Source: Fimbriimonadaceae bacterium
GTDB taxonomy: Bacteria > Armatimonadota > UBA10988
Assembly: GCA_020850355.1 (NCBI GenBank)
Contig: JADZEX010000021.1
Span: 1-64,000, forward strand
DNA: 64,000 nucleotides
Direction: 5' to 3'
A model generated the notes under the pieces. The model had not been told where the DNA came from. It saw only the letters and a program-made list of their open reading frames with translations, and did not search any database. This document shows, piece by piece, positions 6,929 through 15,662 of the stretch. Every line of letters begins with the position of its first letter. Position 1 is the stretch's first letter. The position numbers and the translations under genes are program-made.

Positions 6929-9514
6929 ATGGTGACCTGGTTGGCACTGCTCCTGGCGGCACCAGAGGCGAACTGGGACGTGCGGTTGGGGCAGCAGATC
7001 GACCAGACTGCCGAGTACACCGCCGCTGGCTACACGCCGCACTGGGAAGTCGACTGGATCGACCGGGCCAGGCCGGAGGTCACCTGGGCCGATGACGCCC
7101 AGGGTGACTGCCGCGGCTGGCTGGTGTTCGCTCGGCCCTACACCGTGCCGACGCCGGCCCCGGCGGCGCTGGAACTGCAGGCCGAGTACCGCAGCCGGTG
7201 CGCCCTGGATGGGCCGCTGGTGCGCAGCGGGCGGGCCGCCTTCCTCACCTTGTCACCGGCGGCGTGGCAGGCCTTGACGACGGATCCGGCGCGCGCCCCG
7301 GTGCTGGACTCCGGCCGCCCGCCCGGCGTGCTGGCCTGGGCCGACGTCCTGGGCCAGGGCCCGGACGTCTTGGAGTGGCGCTCGTCGGGACCGCAAGAGC
7401 TGGTCGGCCCGTGGGCCGAGTGGGCGGGCCAGACGGTGATGCTCGGCTGGGCCTGGGGCTGCAACCACATGGGCCAGGCCGAAGAGGGCGCTCTGCGCGA
7501 CCTGACCGTCCGGCCGATCGCCGCGGCCGACCAGGCCTGGAGCCTGTTCGAGGCGTTGGACCTGGAGCGGCCGGCGCTGGCCCCGGTGCGGGCCGCGGTG
7601 GCGGCGCGCGATCTGCCGGAGGCCGAGGCGGCCCTGGCGAGGCACCTGCGGGAGCGTCGCGAGCCGCACGTCGCCAACCCGCCGGCGGCCGCCGATGCCC
7701 GCGGCCTTGCCGCGGCCGACGAGGTGCTGGCCCGGACCTACCGTCTGGCGGGCTGTCCGGCTTACACGTTCCCCGAGCAGATCGTCTGGAACGCCGACCC
7801 GTTCAACTACGAGCAATGGGCGATTGCGCTCAACCGGCATTACCAGTGGAACCAGTTGGCGTCCGCCTGGCTCGCCACGAAGGACCCGAAGTACGCCCAG
7901 GAGTGGCAGCGGCAGGTGGTCGACTGGGTGGCGAAGATGCCGGTCCACATCGGTCGGAACTGGATCCAGGGCCCCTACAACGCTGGTGTCAAGTCGCCGC
8001 TCTCGCTCGATGCGGGGATCCGCATGGGACAGACCTGGTTCCAGTCGCTGGAAGTGCTGCGGCAGGCGCCAGAGGTGGCCGATGCCACGATCGTCACGAT
8101 GCTGCGCAGTCTCTGGCAGCATGGGCGGTACCTGCTGCGGCCGTCCAACTACAAGCGCGGCAGCAACTGGGGCTGCATGGAGTCCAACGGCCTCTATCAC
8201 CTGGGGGTGCTGCTGCCGGAGTTCCGCGAGGCGGCCACCTGGAAGCAGACAGCCTTGGAGCGGATCACCGCCGAGTTGGACCTGCAGGTCTACCCCGACG
8301 GCGCCCAGACGGAGCTGGCGCCAGGCTACCACGGCGTCTCGCTGACCAACTTCCTGGGAGTGCTGTACCTCGCCCGGGCCAACGGTGAGGCGGTGCCGGA
8401 GCGGTACGTCGCCGGCCTCGAGCGGATGTATGACTATTACCTGCGACTCCGCAAGCCGAACGGCCAACTGCCGCCGCTCAATGACAGCGGCAACCAGGAC
8501 CCGACGCGCAACTTCCGCGATGCCGTGGCGCTCTTCCCGCAGCGCGAGGAGTTCCGTTGGGGCCTCAGCCGGGGGGCCGAGGGGCGGCCGCCCGACTACA
8601 CGTCGGTGGCCTTTGACTACGCCGGTTGGGTGGTGATGCGCAGCGGCTGGCGCCCGCAGGATCTATGGGCGCTGTTCGGCGCCGGGCCGTTCGGCACGGG
8701 GCACCAGCACGAGGACAAGCTGGCGGTGCTGTTGCACGCCCTGGAGCGCGACCTGGTGACCGAGGCCGGGGTCTACGCTTACGACGAAAGCGCCTGGCGG
8801 AAGTACGTGCTGAGCACCCGCGGCCACAGCACCGTGCGCGTCGACGGGCAGGACCAGAACTGCCGCGCAACGCCGGCCGAGTACCTGGCGACCCAGCCCG
8901 ACCGGCACGGCTTCCGCAGCGACGCCCGCTTCGACTACGCCCGTGACAGTCACACCGCGGGGTACGGCACGCCGGCGGTGAAGAGCCTGGTCCACCGGCG
9001 GCGGGTCCTCTTGGTGAAGCCGGACTACCTGCTGGTGGTGGACGACTACCAGCCGACCGACGGGCGGCCGCACCGGGCGACGGCGCAGTTCCTGCTGAGC
9101 GCCCCGAGCGCCGTGGTTGGCGCGGGCGGTGAGACGCTTAGCGCGGCGCTCGACAACGGGGCTCGCGTGGCGGTGCTGCCGCTGCACCGCGCGGCGCAGG
9201 TCACCGTGGTGCAGGGCCAGCGCGAGCCTGAGGTGCTGGGTTTCGTGCCCGAGGGCTTCGAGAAGCTGCGCCCGGCGCCGGCCGTGCTGGACACCGCCGC
9301 GGTGGATGGGCCGACCCTGCGGGCCTGGCTGCTGCTGCCCTTCCGCGGCGAGCAGTGCCCGGTGCGGTTGCAGCGCGAGCCAGGGCCGGAGCTGCGTGTG
9401 ACGGTGGAGTGGGGTCAGCGCCGCGACCGGCTGGAAGTGACCCCGACGCTGCTGCGGGCGGTGGTCGGCGACGAGCGCTTCGAGCAGGCGGAGCTGGCGC
9501 TGGCAGGGAACTGA
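6929..9514 (+). CDS. Secreted heparinase II/III-like polysaccharide lyase
   Basis: 861 residues. A short signal peptide (residues 1-15) precedes an N-terminal beta domain, then an alpha/alpha toroid of the alginate-lyase type (about residues 220-540, including NWIQGPYNAG, WGCMESNGLYHLG and ELAPGYHGVS), then the heparinase II/III C-terminal beta-sandwich, recognisable by the block around GPFGTGHQHEDKL (about residue 590). The family cleaves acidic polysaccharides such as heparin, alginate or related uronates by beta-elimination. The His/Tyr-rich centre of the toroid is preserved. Products would be unsaturated uronic acids, which fit the kdgK-eda pair at 13.8-15.5 kb. The ATG at 6929 has TGGAGGG upstream. 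Confidence 0.86.
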   Translation: MVTWLALLLAAPEANWDVRLGQQIDQTAEYTAAGYTPHWEVDWIDRARPEVTWADDAQGDCRGWLVFARPYTVPTPAPAALELQAEYRSRCALDGPLVRSGRAAFLTLSPAAWQALTTDPARAPVLDSGRPPGVLAWADVLGQGPDVLEWRSSGPQELVGPWAEWAGQTVMLGWAWGCNHMGQAEEGALRDLTVRPIAAADQAWSLFEALDLERPALAPVRAAVAARDLPEAEAALARHLRERREPHVANPPAAADARGLAAADEVLARTYRLAGCPAYTFPEQIVWNADPFNYEQWAIALNRHYQWNQLASAWLATKDPKYAQEWQRQVVDWVAKMPVHIGRNWIQGPYNAGVKSPLSLDAGIRMGQTWFQSLEVLRQAPEVADATIVTMLRSLWQHGRYLLRPSNYKRGSNWGCMESNGLYHLGVLLPEFREAATWKQTALERITAELDLQVYPDGAQTELAPGYHGVSLTNFLGVLYLARANGEAVPERYVAGLERMYDYYLRLRKPNGQLPPLNDSGNQDPTRNFRDAVALFPQREEFRWGLSRGAEGRPPDYTSVAFDYAGWVVMRSGWRPQDLWALFGAGPFGTGHQHEDKLAVLLHALERDLVTEAGVYAYDESAWRKYVLSTRGHSTVRVDGQDQNCRATPAEYLATQPDRHGFRSDARFDYARDSHTAGYGTPAVKSLVHRRRVLLVKPDYLLVVDDYQPTDGRPHRATAQFLLSAPSAVVGAGGETLSAALDNGARVAVLPLHRAAQVTVVQGQREPEVLGFVPEGFEKLRPAPAVLDTAAVDGPTLRAWLLLPFRGEQCPVRLQREPGPELRVTVEWGQRRDRLEVTPTLLRAVVGDERFEQAELALAGN

Positions 9515-9549
9515 GGGCCCGCGCCGAACGGCCGCGGCGGGAGACGCTG

Positions 9550-9939
9550 ATGGCAGACGACGCAACGCCGCGGGCCGTGGTGCGAGCGGCCGAGGTCCCG
9601 GGCGACACGCCGCCCTGGGGACGGCTGCAATGGATGGCCGGTGCGGCGGTGAACGGCTGCGAGACGCTCACGGTGGGGGCCGTCAGCATCAAGCCGGGTG
9701 AGGCCAATCCGCTCCACCTGCACCCGAACTGCGACGAGGTGCTGCTCCTGGTGGCCGGCCAGGTCGACCATCGGTTGGGCGACGAGTGGATCGCGATGAC
9801 CGCTGGCGACGCGATTCACATCCCCTGTGGTGTGCCCCACTGCGCCCGCAACAGCGGCGCCACCGAGGCGCGGATGGTGGTCTCGTTCAACAGCGGACGG
9901 CGCGAGACGGTGGTGCTGGACGGCGGCAGCCTCGGGTAG
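9550..9939 (+). CDS. Cupin domain protein
   Basis: 129-residue single-domain cupin. Motif 1 reads GEANPLHLHPNCDEVLLLVAG (H-x-H-x4-E) and motif 2 reads GDAIHIPCGVPHCARN, together giving the three-histidine/one-glutamate metal site. Small cupins of this type bind sugars or act as isomerases or regulatory sensors; the precise role cannot be read from the sequence. The ATG at 9550 has GGGAG upstream. It begins 35 bases after the heparinase stop on the same strand and probably shares its transcript, so a role in uronate or oligosaccharide handling is plausible. Confidence 0.82.
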   Translation: MADDATPRAVVRAAEVPGDTPPWGRLQWMAGAAVNGCETLTVGAVSIKPGEANPLHLHPNCDEVLLLVAGQVDHRLGDEWIAMTAGDAIHIPCGVPHCARNSGATEARMVVSFNSGRRETVVLDGGSLG

Positions 9940-10017
9940 GCGGACGGGAACTCCCGGGCGCGGCGGTTCGTTCGGCTGACAGAAGGGCCGGCCCGGCGGC
10001 GAAGGCGAGGGCTTCCG

Positions 10018-10452
10018 ATGAACTGCGTCCACTGCGGAGCAGAGAATCCGACGGCGGGCACCACCTGCATCCTCTGCGGCCAGGAGCTGGCGCGGCCGCG
10101 GACGGTGTCGCGGCCCGAGCCGGCGGTCGTCGGTGCGGCCGCGGGGGTGGTGCTCGGCGGGCCACCCAGCCTGATCGGCTGGTCCGTTGGTCTGGCGGTC
10201 GGCAGCGTGCTGTGTGGCGGCATCCTCGGCTGCCTGCCGCTGGTCTTCAGCATCGTCGCCATCGTTTACGCCTCGCAGGCCAACAGCAAGGGCCAGGTGG
10301 GGCTGGCCGAGGCGGCCTGGCGGGACTACTCGCAGGCCAAGACCTGGTGCTGGGTGGCTGCCGGTTGCTGGATCCTGAGTGCCCTCGCGACGGCGGCCTA
10401 CATCGCCTTCGTGGTCGTCGTGGCGATCAACGACCCGTCGTTCCGGCCTTGA
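10018..10452 (+). CDS. Zinc-ribbon plus CD225/dispanin-type membrane protein
   Basis: 144 residues. The N-terminus is a short zinc ribbon (MNCVHCG ... CILCGQE). Residues 55-135 match the CD225/dispanin pattern: a hydrophobic segment (GGILGCLPLVFSIVAIVYA), the signature SQANSKGQ, a short amphipathic stretch ending YSQAKTWC, and a second membrane helix. In animals such proteins are interferon-induced transmembrane proteins; bacterial roles are unknown but membrane-curvature effects are suspected. The stop codon overlaps the TTG start of the DUF2752 gene, a pairing that recurs with CD225 proteins in many bacteria. Confidence 0.8.
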   Translation: MNCVHCGAENPTAGTTCILCGQELARPRTVSRPEPAVVGAAAGVVLGGPPSLIGWSVGLAVGSVLCGGILGCLPLVFSIVAIVYASQANSKGQVGLAEAAWRDYSQAKTWCWVAAGCWILSALATAAYIAFVVVVAINDPSFRP

Positions 10453-10928
10453 TCGCCCGGCTGGTCCGCCAGTCGCCCGGCCCGCGGCCCCCGCGGCGGT
10501 TGGAGCGCCTGGCGCTGCTGGCCCTGGCGCTGCTGGCAACCGGCGGCCTGCTCTGGCTGGCCGGCCACCCGCCGCAGGACTATGGCCTGTTGTCGTGCAG
10601 CTTCCATGCGCTCAGCGGCTACTACTGCCCCGGCTGCGGCGCGGGCCGCGCCACCTACGCCCTGCTGCACGGCCGGCTCGATCTGGCCTGGGCCTGTCAC
10701 CCGCTGCTGCTCGTCGCCCTGCCCTGGCTGGCCTTGCTGGCGTGGCGCCTGGGCCGGGAACTCTGGACCGGACAGCCCGACCGGCCCTTCCGCTGGCGCC
10801 ACTGGCCGGCGCTGACGGTCGGGCTGATCCTGACTATCTGGCTGGCGCGCAACCTGCCGTGGTGGCCCTGCACGCTGCTCACACCGCCCAGCTTCGCCGA
10901 GTTTCACTCACGGCTGGCTCAGCCGTAG
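10449..10928 (+). CDS. DUF2752 membrane protein
   Basis: 159 residues with three or four membrane helices. The core CSFHALSGYYCPGCGAGRA followed by TYALLHGRLDLAWACHP is the DUF2752 signature, with a conserved CPGCG metal-like motif at the membrane boundary. Function unknown. I take TTG at 10449 as the start because TTGA overlaps the upstream TGA by four bases (translational coupling) and no better start exists in frame. It ends 15 bases before the first parS site, facing the next gene tail to tail. Confidence 0.78.
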   Translation: MIARLVRQSPGPRPPRRLERLALLALALLATGGLLWLAGHPPQDYGLLSCSFHALSGYYCPGCGAGRATYALLHGRLDLAWACHPLLLVALPWLALLAWRLGRELWTGQPDRPFRWRHWPALTVGLILTIWLARNLPWWPCTLLTPPSFAEFHSRLAQP

Positions 10929-10942
10929 CATCCGGGTGGCCG

Positions 10943-10958
10943 TGTTTCACGTGAAACA
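10943..10958. other. parS centromere site (perfect)
   Basis: Exact 16-bp palindrome TGTTTCACGTGAAACA, the established parS consensus bound by ParB/Spo0J. First of three perfect copies in the gap between the convergent DUF2752 and Gly/Pro-rich protein genes. Confidence 0.93.
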
Positions 10959-10997
10959 GGCTCGGCAGCGCGGCCTGGACCGCCCCGGCCCGGGCGC

Positions 10998-11013
10998 TGT
11001 TTCACGTGAAACA
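10998..11013. other. parS centromere site (perfect)
   Basis: Exact copy of TGTTTCACGTGAAACA, 55 bases (start to start) after the previous site, in the same intergenic gap. Confidence 0.93.
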
Positions 11014-11049
11014 GGTCGTCGAGCTCGTCGCTGCGCCGGGCGTGGTTGC

Positions 11050-11065
11050 TGTTTCACGTGAAACA
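11050..11065. other. parS centromere site (perfect)
   Basis: Exact copy of TGTTTCACGTGAAACA, 52 bases after the previous one. It ends 18 bases before the stop codon of the Gly/Pro-rich protein gene. Confidence 0.93.
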
Positions 11066-11083
11066 GCGGGCCGACGGGCTGGC

Positions 11084-12808
11084 TCAGTAGTTGCTCTTGT
11101 AGACCGTCAGGATGCGGCCGGGCTCGGCCAGCAGCCCCGATCTGCGGAGTTCGGCCGCGGCGCTGGCGCTGATCACCACCACCTGGCGGGCCTTCTGAGG
11201 CTGGAAGACGATCTGCTCCGGCCGGATCACCAGCACCTCGCGCCGGCCGTCGCGAGCGACGCGGTTGCTGGCGCGGGCGGCGCCCAGGCTGGGCGCGCGG
11301 TAGATCCCCAGGCTGGCCACCAGCGGGCCATCGGGCGAGCCGATCCGCAGGTCGAAGCTGGTCGGGTAATGGTGCCACTGCAGGCCGAGCGTGTCGACCA
11401 CCGCGCCGGTGTAGCCCGAGCTGCCCGACTTGCCGCGCGAGATGGCGGTGCCCTGGCCGTCGCCATCGCCTGTGCCGCCCTGGCCGCGGCCGCCGCGACC
11501 GGTCGCCGGGCCGCTGCCGGGACCGCGCCCCGGTCCGCCACCACCATCGCCGCGGCCTGGGCCGTCGCCCCGGTCGGCGGTGCCGCCGCCGGTCCCGCCG
11601 CGGCCCGGCCCGGCCGGCTGGTCGGGCGTCGGGTCGGCCGGCTGGTCGGGCGCGGCCAGCGGGCCGCTGCCACCGCCTGGGCCGGGGGTGCGCTTGCCCG
11701 GTCGGGCCGCACCACCCGCCGGGTCGCCGCCGGCCGGGCGCTGGATGATGCTGGGTGCGCCAAGGGTGGGAGTGGAGCGCAGGCCGCTGCCGGCAGTCGG
11801 GCTGCTGAGCCCCGAGCCGAGCGGCGCCAGGCCGTCGCCGCCACCGCCACTGCCGCCGGGTCCGCTGCCGAGGGTGCTGCCACCGGGCCGCGGCCCGGCC
11901 TGGCTGAGACCGCTGCCGCCGCCGCCACGGGCCGCTTCGCGGTCGCGCGGTGCCAGGCCCAGGGGCGGTCCACCGCCACCCGGACCGGGTTCGCCGGCGG
12001 TCCCGCCCCCGCCGCCGGAGTGCGCGCCGGGTACCGCTCGGGTGAAGGGGATCTCGACGGGCGCCTGCAACGCCGGCGGCAGCCCCGGACCGGGCATGCT
12101 GCGCAGCCGTGGGCCGGGCGTCGTCGGAACGGCGGGCGCCTGGTACCCCGCCAAGGTGCGCGGAGCCGGCTGGTCGCGCTGGTCACCGCCACCGGCCGTG
12201 CCAGGCAGCGGGTCGAAACCGAGTTGCGGCGCGGTGGGCGTCCCGCCCTGCTCACCGAGCCCGGGGAGCAGCGTCGGCGGGCCGCTTGGCCGCCGGGTTC
12301 GCGCGGCTGGGGGTGGCGCCAACGGGATCGGATGGCCCAGCGCCGGACCGCTGTTGGGCAGCCCGGCTGTGCCCAGGTCACTGGGTCGGGCCAGCGGCAG
12401 GTCACCGCCGCCGGGTTCGCGAGCGCCGAGCTGCGAGCCATCACCGCCCCGCAGGGCCGGCGGGGGCGGACCGAGCGGAGCCCCGCCCCGGCGGCCGGCG
12501 GGCCGGCTGTCGCCACCGCCTCGGCGATCCGCCGAGCGCGCCGCCAGCACCGGATCGGGCGCCAGCGCACGACGAGTCGACTCGCGCCGCGCCGTCGCCG
12601 TCGGCCCGGCTGGCTCTGGCGCCGGGGGCCGGACCACCGGCAATGAGGTGCCGGCGGGGGCGTGCAGGGTGATGTGCCGCAGCGCCTGGACGCGGTACCG
12701 CCCGGTCTGGCCAGCGGCCAGCGAGGGATCGCCCTGGATCGGCCGCAGGCCGGCGAAGACCGCCAGATTCAGGAGCACCGAAAGCACCAGGCTGGGACCG
12801 AACCGCAC
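11084..12808 (-). CDS. Membrane-anchored protein with very long Gly/Pro-rich linker
   Basis: 574 residues, not assigned to a named family. One membrane helix near the start (FGPSLVLSVLLNLAVFAGL) is followed by a short globular stretch, then about 330 residues of low-complexity Gly, Pro, Ala and Arg, then a compact C-terminal domain (about the last 130 residues, from GYTGAVVDTLGLQWHH to the end, ILTVYKSNY). This layout recalls TonB or other energy-coupling/periplasm-spanning proteins, but no TonB C-terminal signature is clear. I place the start at GTG 12808, five bases after GAGGTG; a second GTG at 12838 is possible. It is transcribed downstream of the response regulator gene group on the same strand. 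Confidence 0.68.
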   Translation of the reverse strand: MRFGPSLVLSVLLNLAVFAGLRPIQGDPSLAAGQTGRYRVQALRHITLHAPAGTSLPVVRPPAPEPAGPTATARRESTRRALAPDPVLAARSADRRGGGDSRPAGRRGGAPLGPPPPALRGGDGSQLGAREPGGGDLPLARPSDLGTAGLPNSGPALGHPIPLAPPPAARTRRPSGPPTLLPGLGEQGGTPTAPQLGFDPLPGTAGGGDQRDQPAPRTLAGYQAPAVPTTPGPRLRSMPGPGLPPALQAPVEIPFTRAVPGAHSGGGGGTAGEPGPGGGGPPLGLAPRDREAARGGGGSGLSQAGPRPGGSTLGSGPGGSGGGGDGLAPLGSGLSSPTAGSGLRSTPTLGAPSIIQRPAGGDPAGGAARPGKRTPGPGGGSGPLAAPDQPADPTPDQPAGPGRGGTGGGTADRGDGPGRGDGGGGPGRGPGSGPATGRGGRGQGGTGDGDGQGTAISRGKSGSSGYTGAVVDTLGLQWHHYPTSFDLRIGSPDGPLVASLGIYRAPSLGAARASNRVARDGRREVLVIRPEQIVFQPQKARQVVVISASAAAELRRSGLLAEPGRILTVYKSNY

Positions 12809-12872
12809 GGTGACACCTCGCGGCCAGGAGGCCGTCACCGTCTCAGACAGACCGCGAGTCCGGAAGTTGTGG

Positions 12873-13811
12873 TTAGCTCCCGAAGAGCCGGTAGTTGCTG
12901 CCCGGCAGGGCTTTCAGGATGTGCTTGCAGCGAGCCGCCTCAGCCGCCAGGCCGTTGAGGGTGGTGATGCCGTGCAGCGAAGGCAGCAGCACGGCGATGG
13001 TGATCGTCATCAGCGGGAAGTCGCGCTCGTTGCCATCGCGGTCGTGGCCGTGGAAGTAGCCCTGGGCCAGATCCTGCTCGTTGTAGAACGCGCCGCGCCG
13101 CGCCTCGAACCGGGCGATCAGCCCGTCGCAAATCGGCGCGGCATGTTCGTGGGTCGAGACGATCACGAAGTCGTCGCCGCCGATGTGGCCGATGAAGTCA
13201 CCCGGCGCCCCGCGCTCGACCATCTCGTCGTAGCAGATCCGCGCCGTCTCCTGGATCACCCGCGAGGCCGGCTCGAAGCCGTAGGTGTCCACGTAGGCCT
13301 TGAAGTTGTCGAGGTCGATGTAGCAGACCGCCATCGATTCGCCGCTGTCCAGCCGCCGCTGCAGCTCTTCGCGCAGCAGCGCATTGCCGGGGAGCTTGGT
13401 GAGCGGGTCGGTGTTGAAGTAGTTGCTCATCCGCCGCAGCAGCGTGGCCACCCGGGCCTGCAGCTCGCGCGGGTCGAAGGGCTTCCGGACGAAGTCGTCG
13501 GCGCCGGCCTCCAGCGCCGCGACCACGCTGTCGGTGCCCTCTTCGCTGGTCAGGATCAGGATCGGAATGTGGCGCGTCACGAGGCTGGCCTTGAGGTGCC
13601 GGCAGACCTCGGTGCCGAGCATCTCGGGCATGTGCAGGTCGAGCAGCAACAGGTCGGGAGTCTCGCTGAAGGCCGTCGCCAGCCCGACGCGTCCATTTTC
13701 GGCAAAGCGGAACTCGTAGTTGCCGTTGCGCAGCGCGATGTGTACGGCCTGCCGGATCTCCGGCTGGTCGTCCACGATCAGGATCCGCGGCTTGCGTTCG
13801 GATGCGCCCAC
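12873..13811 (-). CDS. Response regulator with GGDEF-type domain (GGDDF signature)
   Basis: 312 residues. Residues 5-125 form a CheY-like receiver (ILIVDDQPE, phosphorylatable Asp in LLLLDLHMPE, Lys in FVRKPFD). Residues 135-300 form a GGDEF domain (DPLTKLPGNALL, CYIDLDNFKAYVDTYGFE, then HIGGDDF). The signature loop is GGDDF instead of GGDEF/GGEEF, and about 60 extra residues follow it, including a DRDGNERDFPLMTITIAVL stretch. It may still make cyclic-di-GMP or may only bind GTP. The start is GTG 13811 behind GGAAGGGCGAGG, 20 bases after the eda stop, so it is co-transcribed with kdgK-eda. Confidence 0.85.
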   Translation of the reverse strand: MGASERKPRILIVDDQPEIRQAVHIALRNGNYEFRFAENGRVGLATAFSETPDLLLLDLHMPEMLGTEVCRHLKASLVTRHIPILILTSEEGTDSVVAALEAGADDFVRKPFDPRELQARVATLLRRMSNYFNTDPLTKLPGNALLREELQRRLDSGESMAVCYIDLDNFKAYVDTYGFEPASRVIQETARICYDEMVERGAPGDFIGHIGGDDFVIVSTHEHAAPICDGLIARFEARRGAFYNEQDLAQGYFHGHDRDGNERDFPLMTITIAVLLPSLHGITTLNGLAAEAARCKHILKALPGSNYRLFGS

Positions 13812-13831
13812 GCCTCGCCCTTCCGGCACGC

Positions 13832-14485
13832 CTAACCCTCGCGGGCGGCGGCCACGGCGGCCACGAACTGCCCGGCCAGGGCGGCGATGGCTGCCCAGTC
13901 TCCCGCCGCGATGGCCTCCTGCCGCATCAGCGACGCGCCGACCGCCACGGCCGTCGCGCCCGCCTTGATGAACGAGCCCACGTTGTCGAGTTCGACACCG
14001 CCGGTCGGCACCAGGTCGATCTGCGGGAGCGGCGCCTTGAGAGCCTTGATGTAAGACGCCCCGCCCAGGTTGCCGCAGGGGAAGACCTTGATCAGGTCGC
14101 CGCCCTGCTCCCAGGCCGTGACCACTTCGGTCGGCGTCAGCGCCCCGGGGCAACTGATGATGCCGTAGCGCAGGCACAGCTCCAGCGTCTTGCGGCGCGT
14201 GTTCGGCGAGACGATGAAGCTGGCGCCGGCATTGATCGCGAGGCGGGCCGACTCGGGATCGAGCACCGTGCCGGCGCCAATCGCGAAGCCGCGGCCGTGG
14301 CGGCGCGCGACTTCCTCGATCACCTGCAGCGCGCCGGGCGTGGTCAGCGTGACCTCGAGACAGGCGATGCCGCCCGCCAGGATCGCGTCGGCGATGCGCA
14401 GCGCCGTGTCCGCGGAGTCGACGCGGATGATCGGCACCACGCCACCGCTCACCAAGAGGGCCCGAGTGTCGGCTTTGCTGACCAT
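13832..14485 (-). CDS. eda: 2-dehydro-3-deoxyphosphogluconate (KDPG/KHG) aldolase
   Basis: 217 residues, the usual size. Class I aldolase that splits KDPG into pyruvate and glyceraldehyde-3-phosphate in the Entner-Doudoroff and uronate pathways. The sequence shows LEVTLTTP with the catalytic Glu, GAGTVLDPESARLAINAGA, the Schiff-base lysine in DLIKVFPCGNLGG, and the phosphate-binding VPTGGVELDNVGSFIKAGA. It starts 10 bases after the KDG kinase stop; the pair converts 2-keto-3-deoxygluconate to central metabolites, which suits a bacterium degrading pectin or alginate-like polymers. Confidence 0.95.
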   Translation of the reverse strand: MVSKADTRALLVSGGVVPIIRVDSADTALRIADAILAGGIACLEVTLTTPGALQVIEEVARRHGRGFAIGAGTVLDPESARLAINAGASFIVSPNTRRKTLELCLRYGIISCPGALTPTEVVTAWEQGGDLIKVFPCGNLGGASYIKALKAPLPQIDLVPTGGVELDNVGSFIKAGATAVAVGASLMRQEAIAAGDWAAIAALAGQFVAAVAAAREG

Positions 14486-14495
14486 GTTGACCGTC

Positions 14496-15521
14496 CTATC
14501 GCTGGACCCGCAAGCCGCCGCCGCGGAGCACGGCCTCGACCTCGTCGCGGGTGATCCAGGCGAAATCGCCCGGTACCGAGTGCTTCAACGCGCTGAAGGC
14601 GTTGCCAAACTGCAGGCCGTACTCCACGCCAGCGGTGAGGTAGCCGTAGATGAAGCCCCCGGCGAAGCTGTCGCCGCCGCCGACCCGGTCGACAATCTCG
14701 ACGTTGCGCTTGACGTCGGTGATGAAGCGGCCTTCGCTGTAGGCGATGGCGCTCCAGGAGTTGAACCAGACCGAGGGGTTCTCGCGCAGCGTGATGCACA
14801 CGGCGCGGTGCCCGAAGCGTTCGGCGAGCTGCCGGGCGACCTGGCCGTAGCTGGCGGCGTCGACCCGGTCGAAGTTCTCGTCAGCGGCCCCGGCGGCGCT
14901 GATGCCGAAGACCACCTGGGTGTCCTCTTCGGTAGTGATCAGGATGTCGACCAGCGGCATCAGTGGTTCCTGCACCTCCCGGGCGCGCTCCGGCGACCAG
15001 AGCTTGCCGCGGTAGTTGAGGTCGTAGCTGGTGGACAGCCCCTGTCGCCTGGCGGCGGTCAACGCTTCGCGGGTGACCTCGGCGCAACTGGCGCTGAGCG
15101 CGGGGGTGATGCCGGTGGTATGGAAGTGCTTCGCGCCGGCCAGCAGCGTGTCCCAGTCAACTTCGCCCGGCTGCAACCGCGTCACGGCGGCGTCGGCGCG
15201 GTCGTAGATCACCTTGCTGGCGCGTGGCGAGGCACCGCACTCGACGTAGTAGATACCGACCCGCTCGCCGGCCGGCGCCCAGACGATCCCCGCATCGCTG
15301 ACGCCCTGCTCGCGCGCCTTGTTACGAATCTGCCAGCCGAGTGGCTGGTCCGGCAGCCGCGACACCCAGCACGACCGCAGACCCAGCCGCGCGCAGGCCA
15401 CGGCGACGTTCAACTCGGCGCCGCCGGGTCGCACGTCGAAGCTGTTGGTCTGCTCCACCCGCTGGAAGTTCGGCGGCGTCAGCCGCAACATCGCCTCGCC
15501 GAGGGTCACCACATCAAACAT
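14496..15521 (-). CDS. kdgK: 2-keto-3-deoxygluconate kinase (PfkB family)
   Basis: 341 residues. Phosphorylates KDG to KDPG with ATP. The N-terminus has the PfkB sugar-kinase opening (VVTLGEAMLRLTPP, RPGGAELNVAVACARLG), and the C-terminal signature DRVGGGDSFAGGFIYG supplies the anion hole and the catalytic Asp. The pairing with eda 10 bases downstream supports KDG as substrate rather than fructose or ribose. ATG at 15521 with GGAGACG upstream. Probably first gene of the transcript kdgK-eda-response regulator; it faces away from the M42 peptidase gene. Confidence 0.92.
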   Translation of the reverse strand: MFDVVTLGEAMLRLTPPNFQRVEQTNSFDVRPGGAELNVAVACARLGLRSCWVSRLPDQPLGWQIRNKAREQGVSDAGIVWAPAGERVGIYYVECGASPRASKVIYDRADAAVTRLQPGEVDWDTLLAGAKHFHTTGITPALSASCAEVTREALTAARRQGLSTSYDLNYRGKLWSPERAREVQEPLMPLVDILITTEEDTQVVFGISAAGAADENFDRVDAASYGQVARQLAERFGHRAVCITLRENPSVWFNSWSAIAYSEGRFITDVKRNVEIVDRVGGGDSFAGGFIYGYLTAGVEYGLQFGNAFSALKHSVPGDFAWITRDEVEAVLRGGGLRVQR

Positions 15522-15662
15522 CGCGCCCGTCTCCGACTGCCGCTCCCCCGCCGGCCATGATAGCCGAAGGGGGGATGGGTGTCGAGGTGGCGACGGGTTG
15601 CTGGCCACCGGCGGCAGGACCTCGGCGCGGCGCGTCAAAGTAGGCCGCCAGAGGTGTTTGAC

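Noticed and set aside
10943-11065. CRISPR-like repeat array
   Set aside because: Repeats are 16-bp perfect palindromes with 9-40 base gaps, only 3 per cluster, no cas genes; they match parS.
11430-13835. Very long open frame on the plus strand opposite the Gly/Pro-rich gene
   Set aside because: It is Pro/Arg/Gly-rich, has no start site or family, and mirrors real minus-strand genes. GC-rich DNA leaves such frames open by chance.
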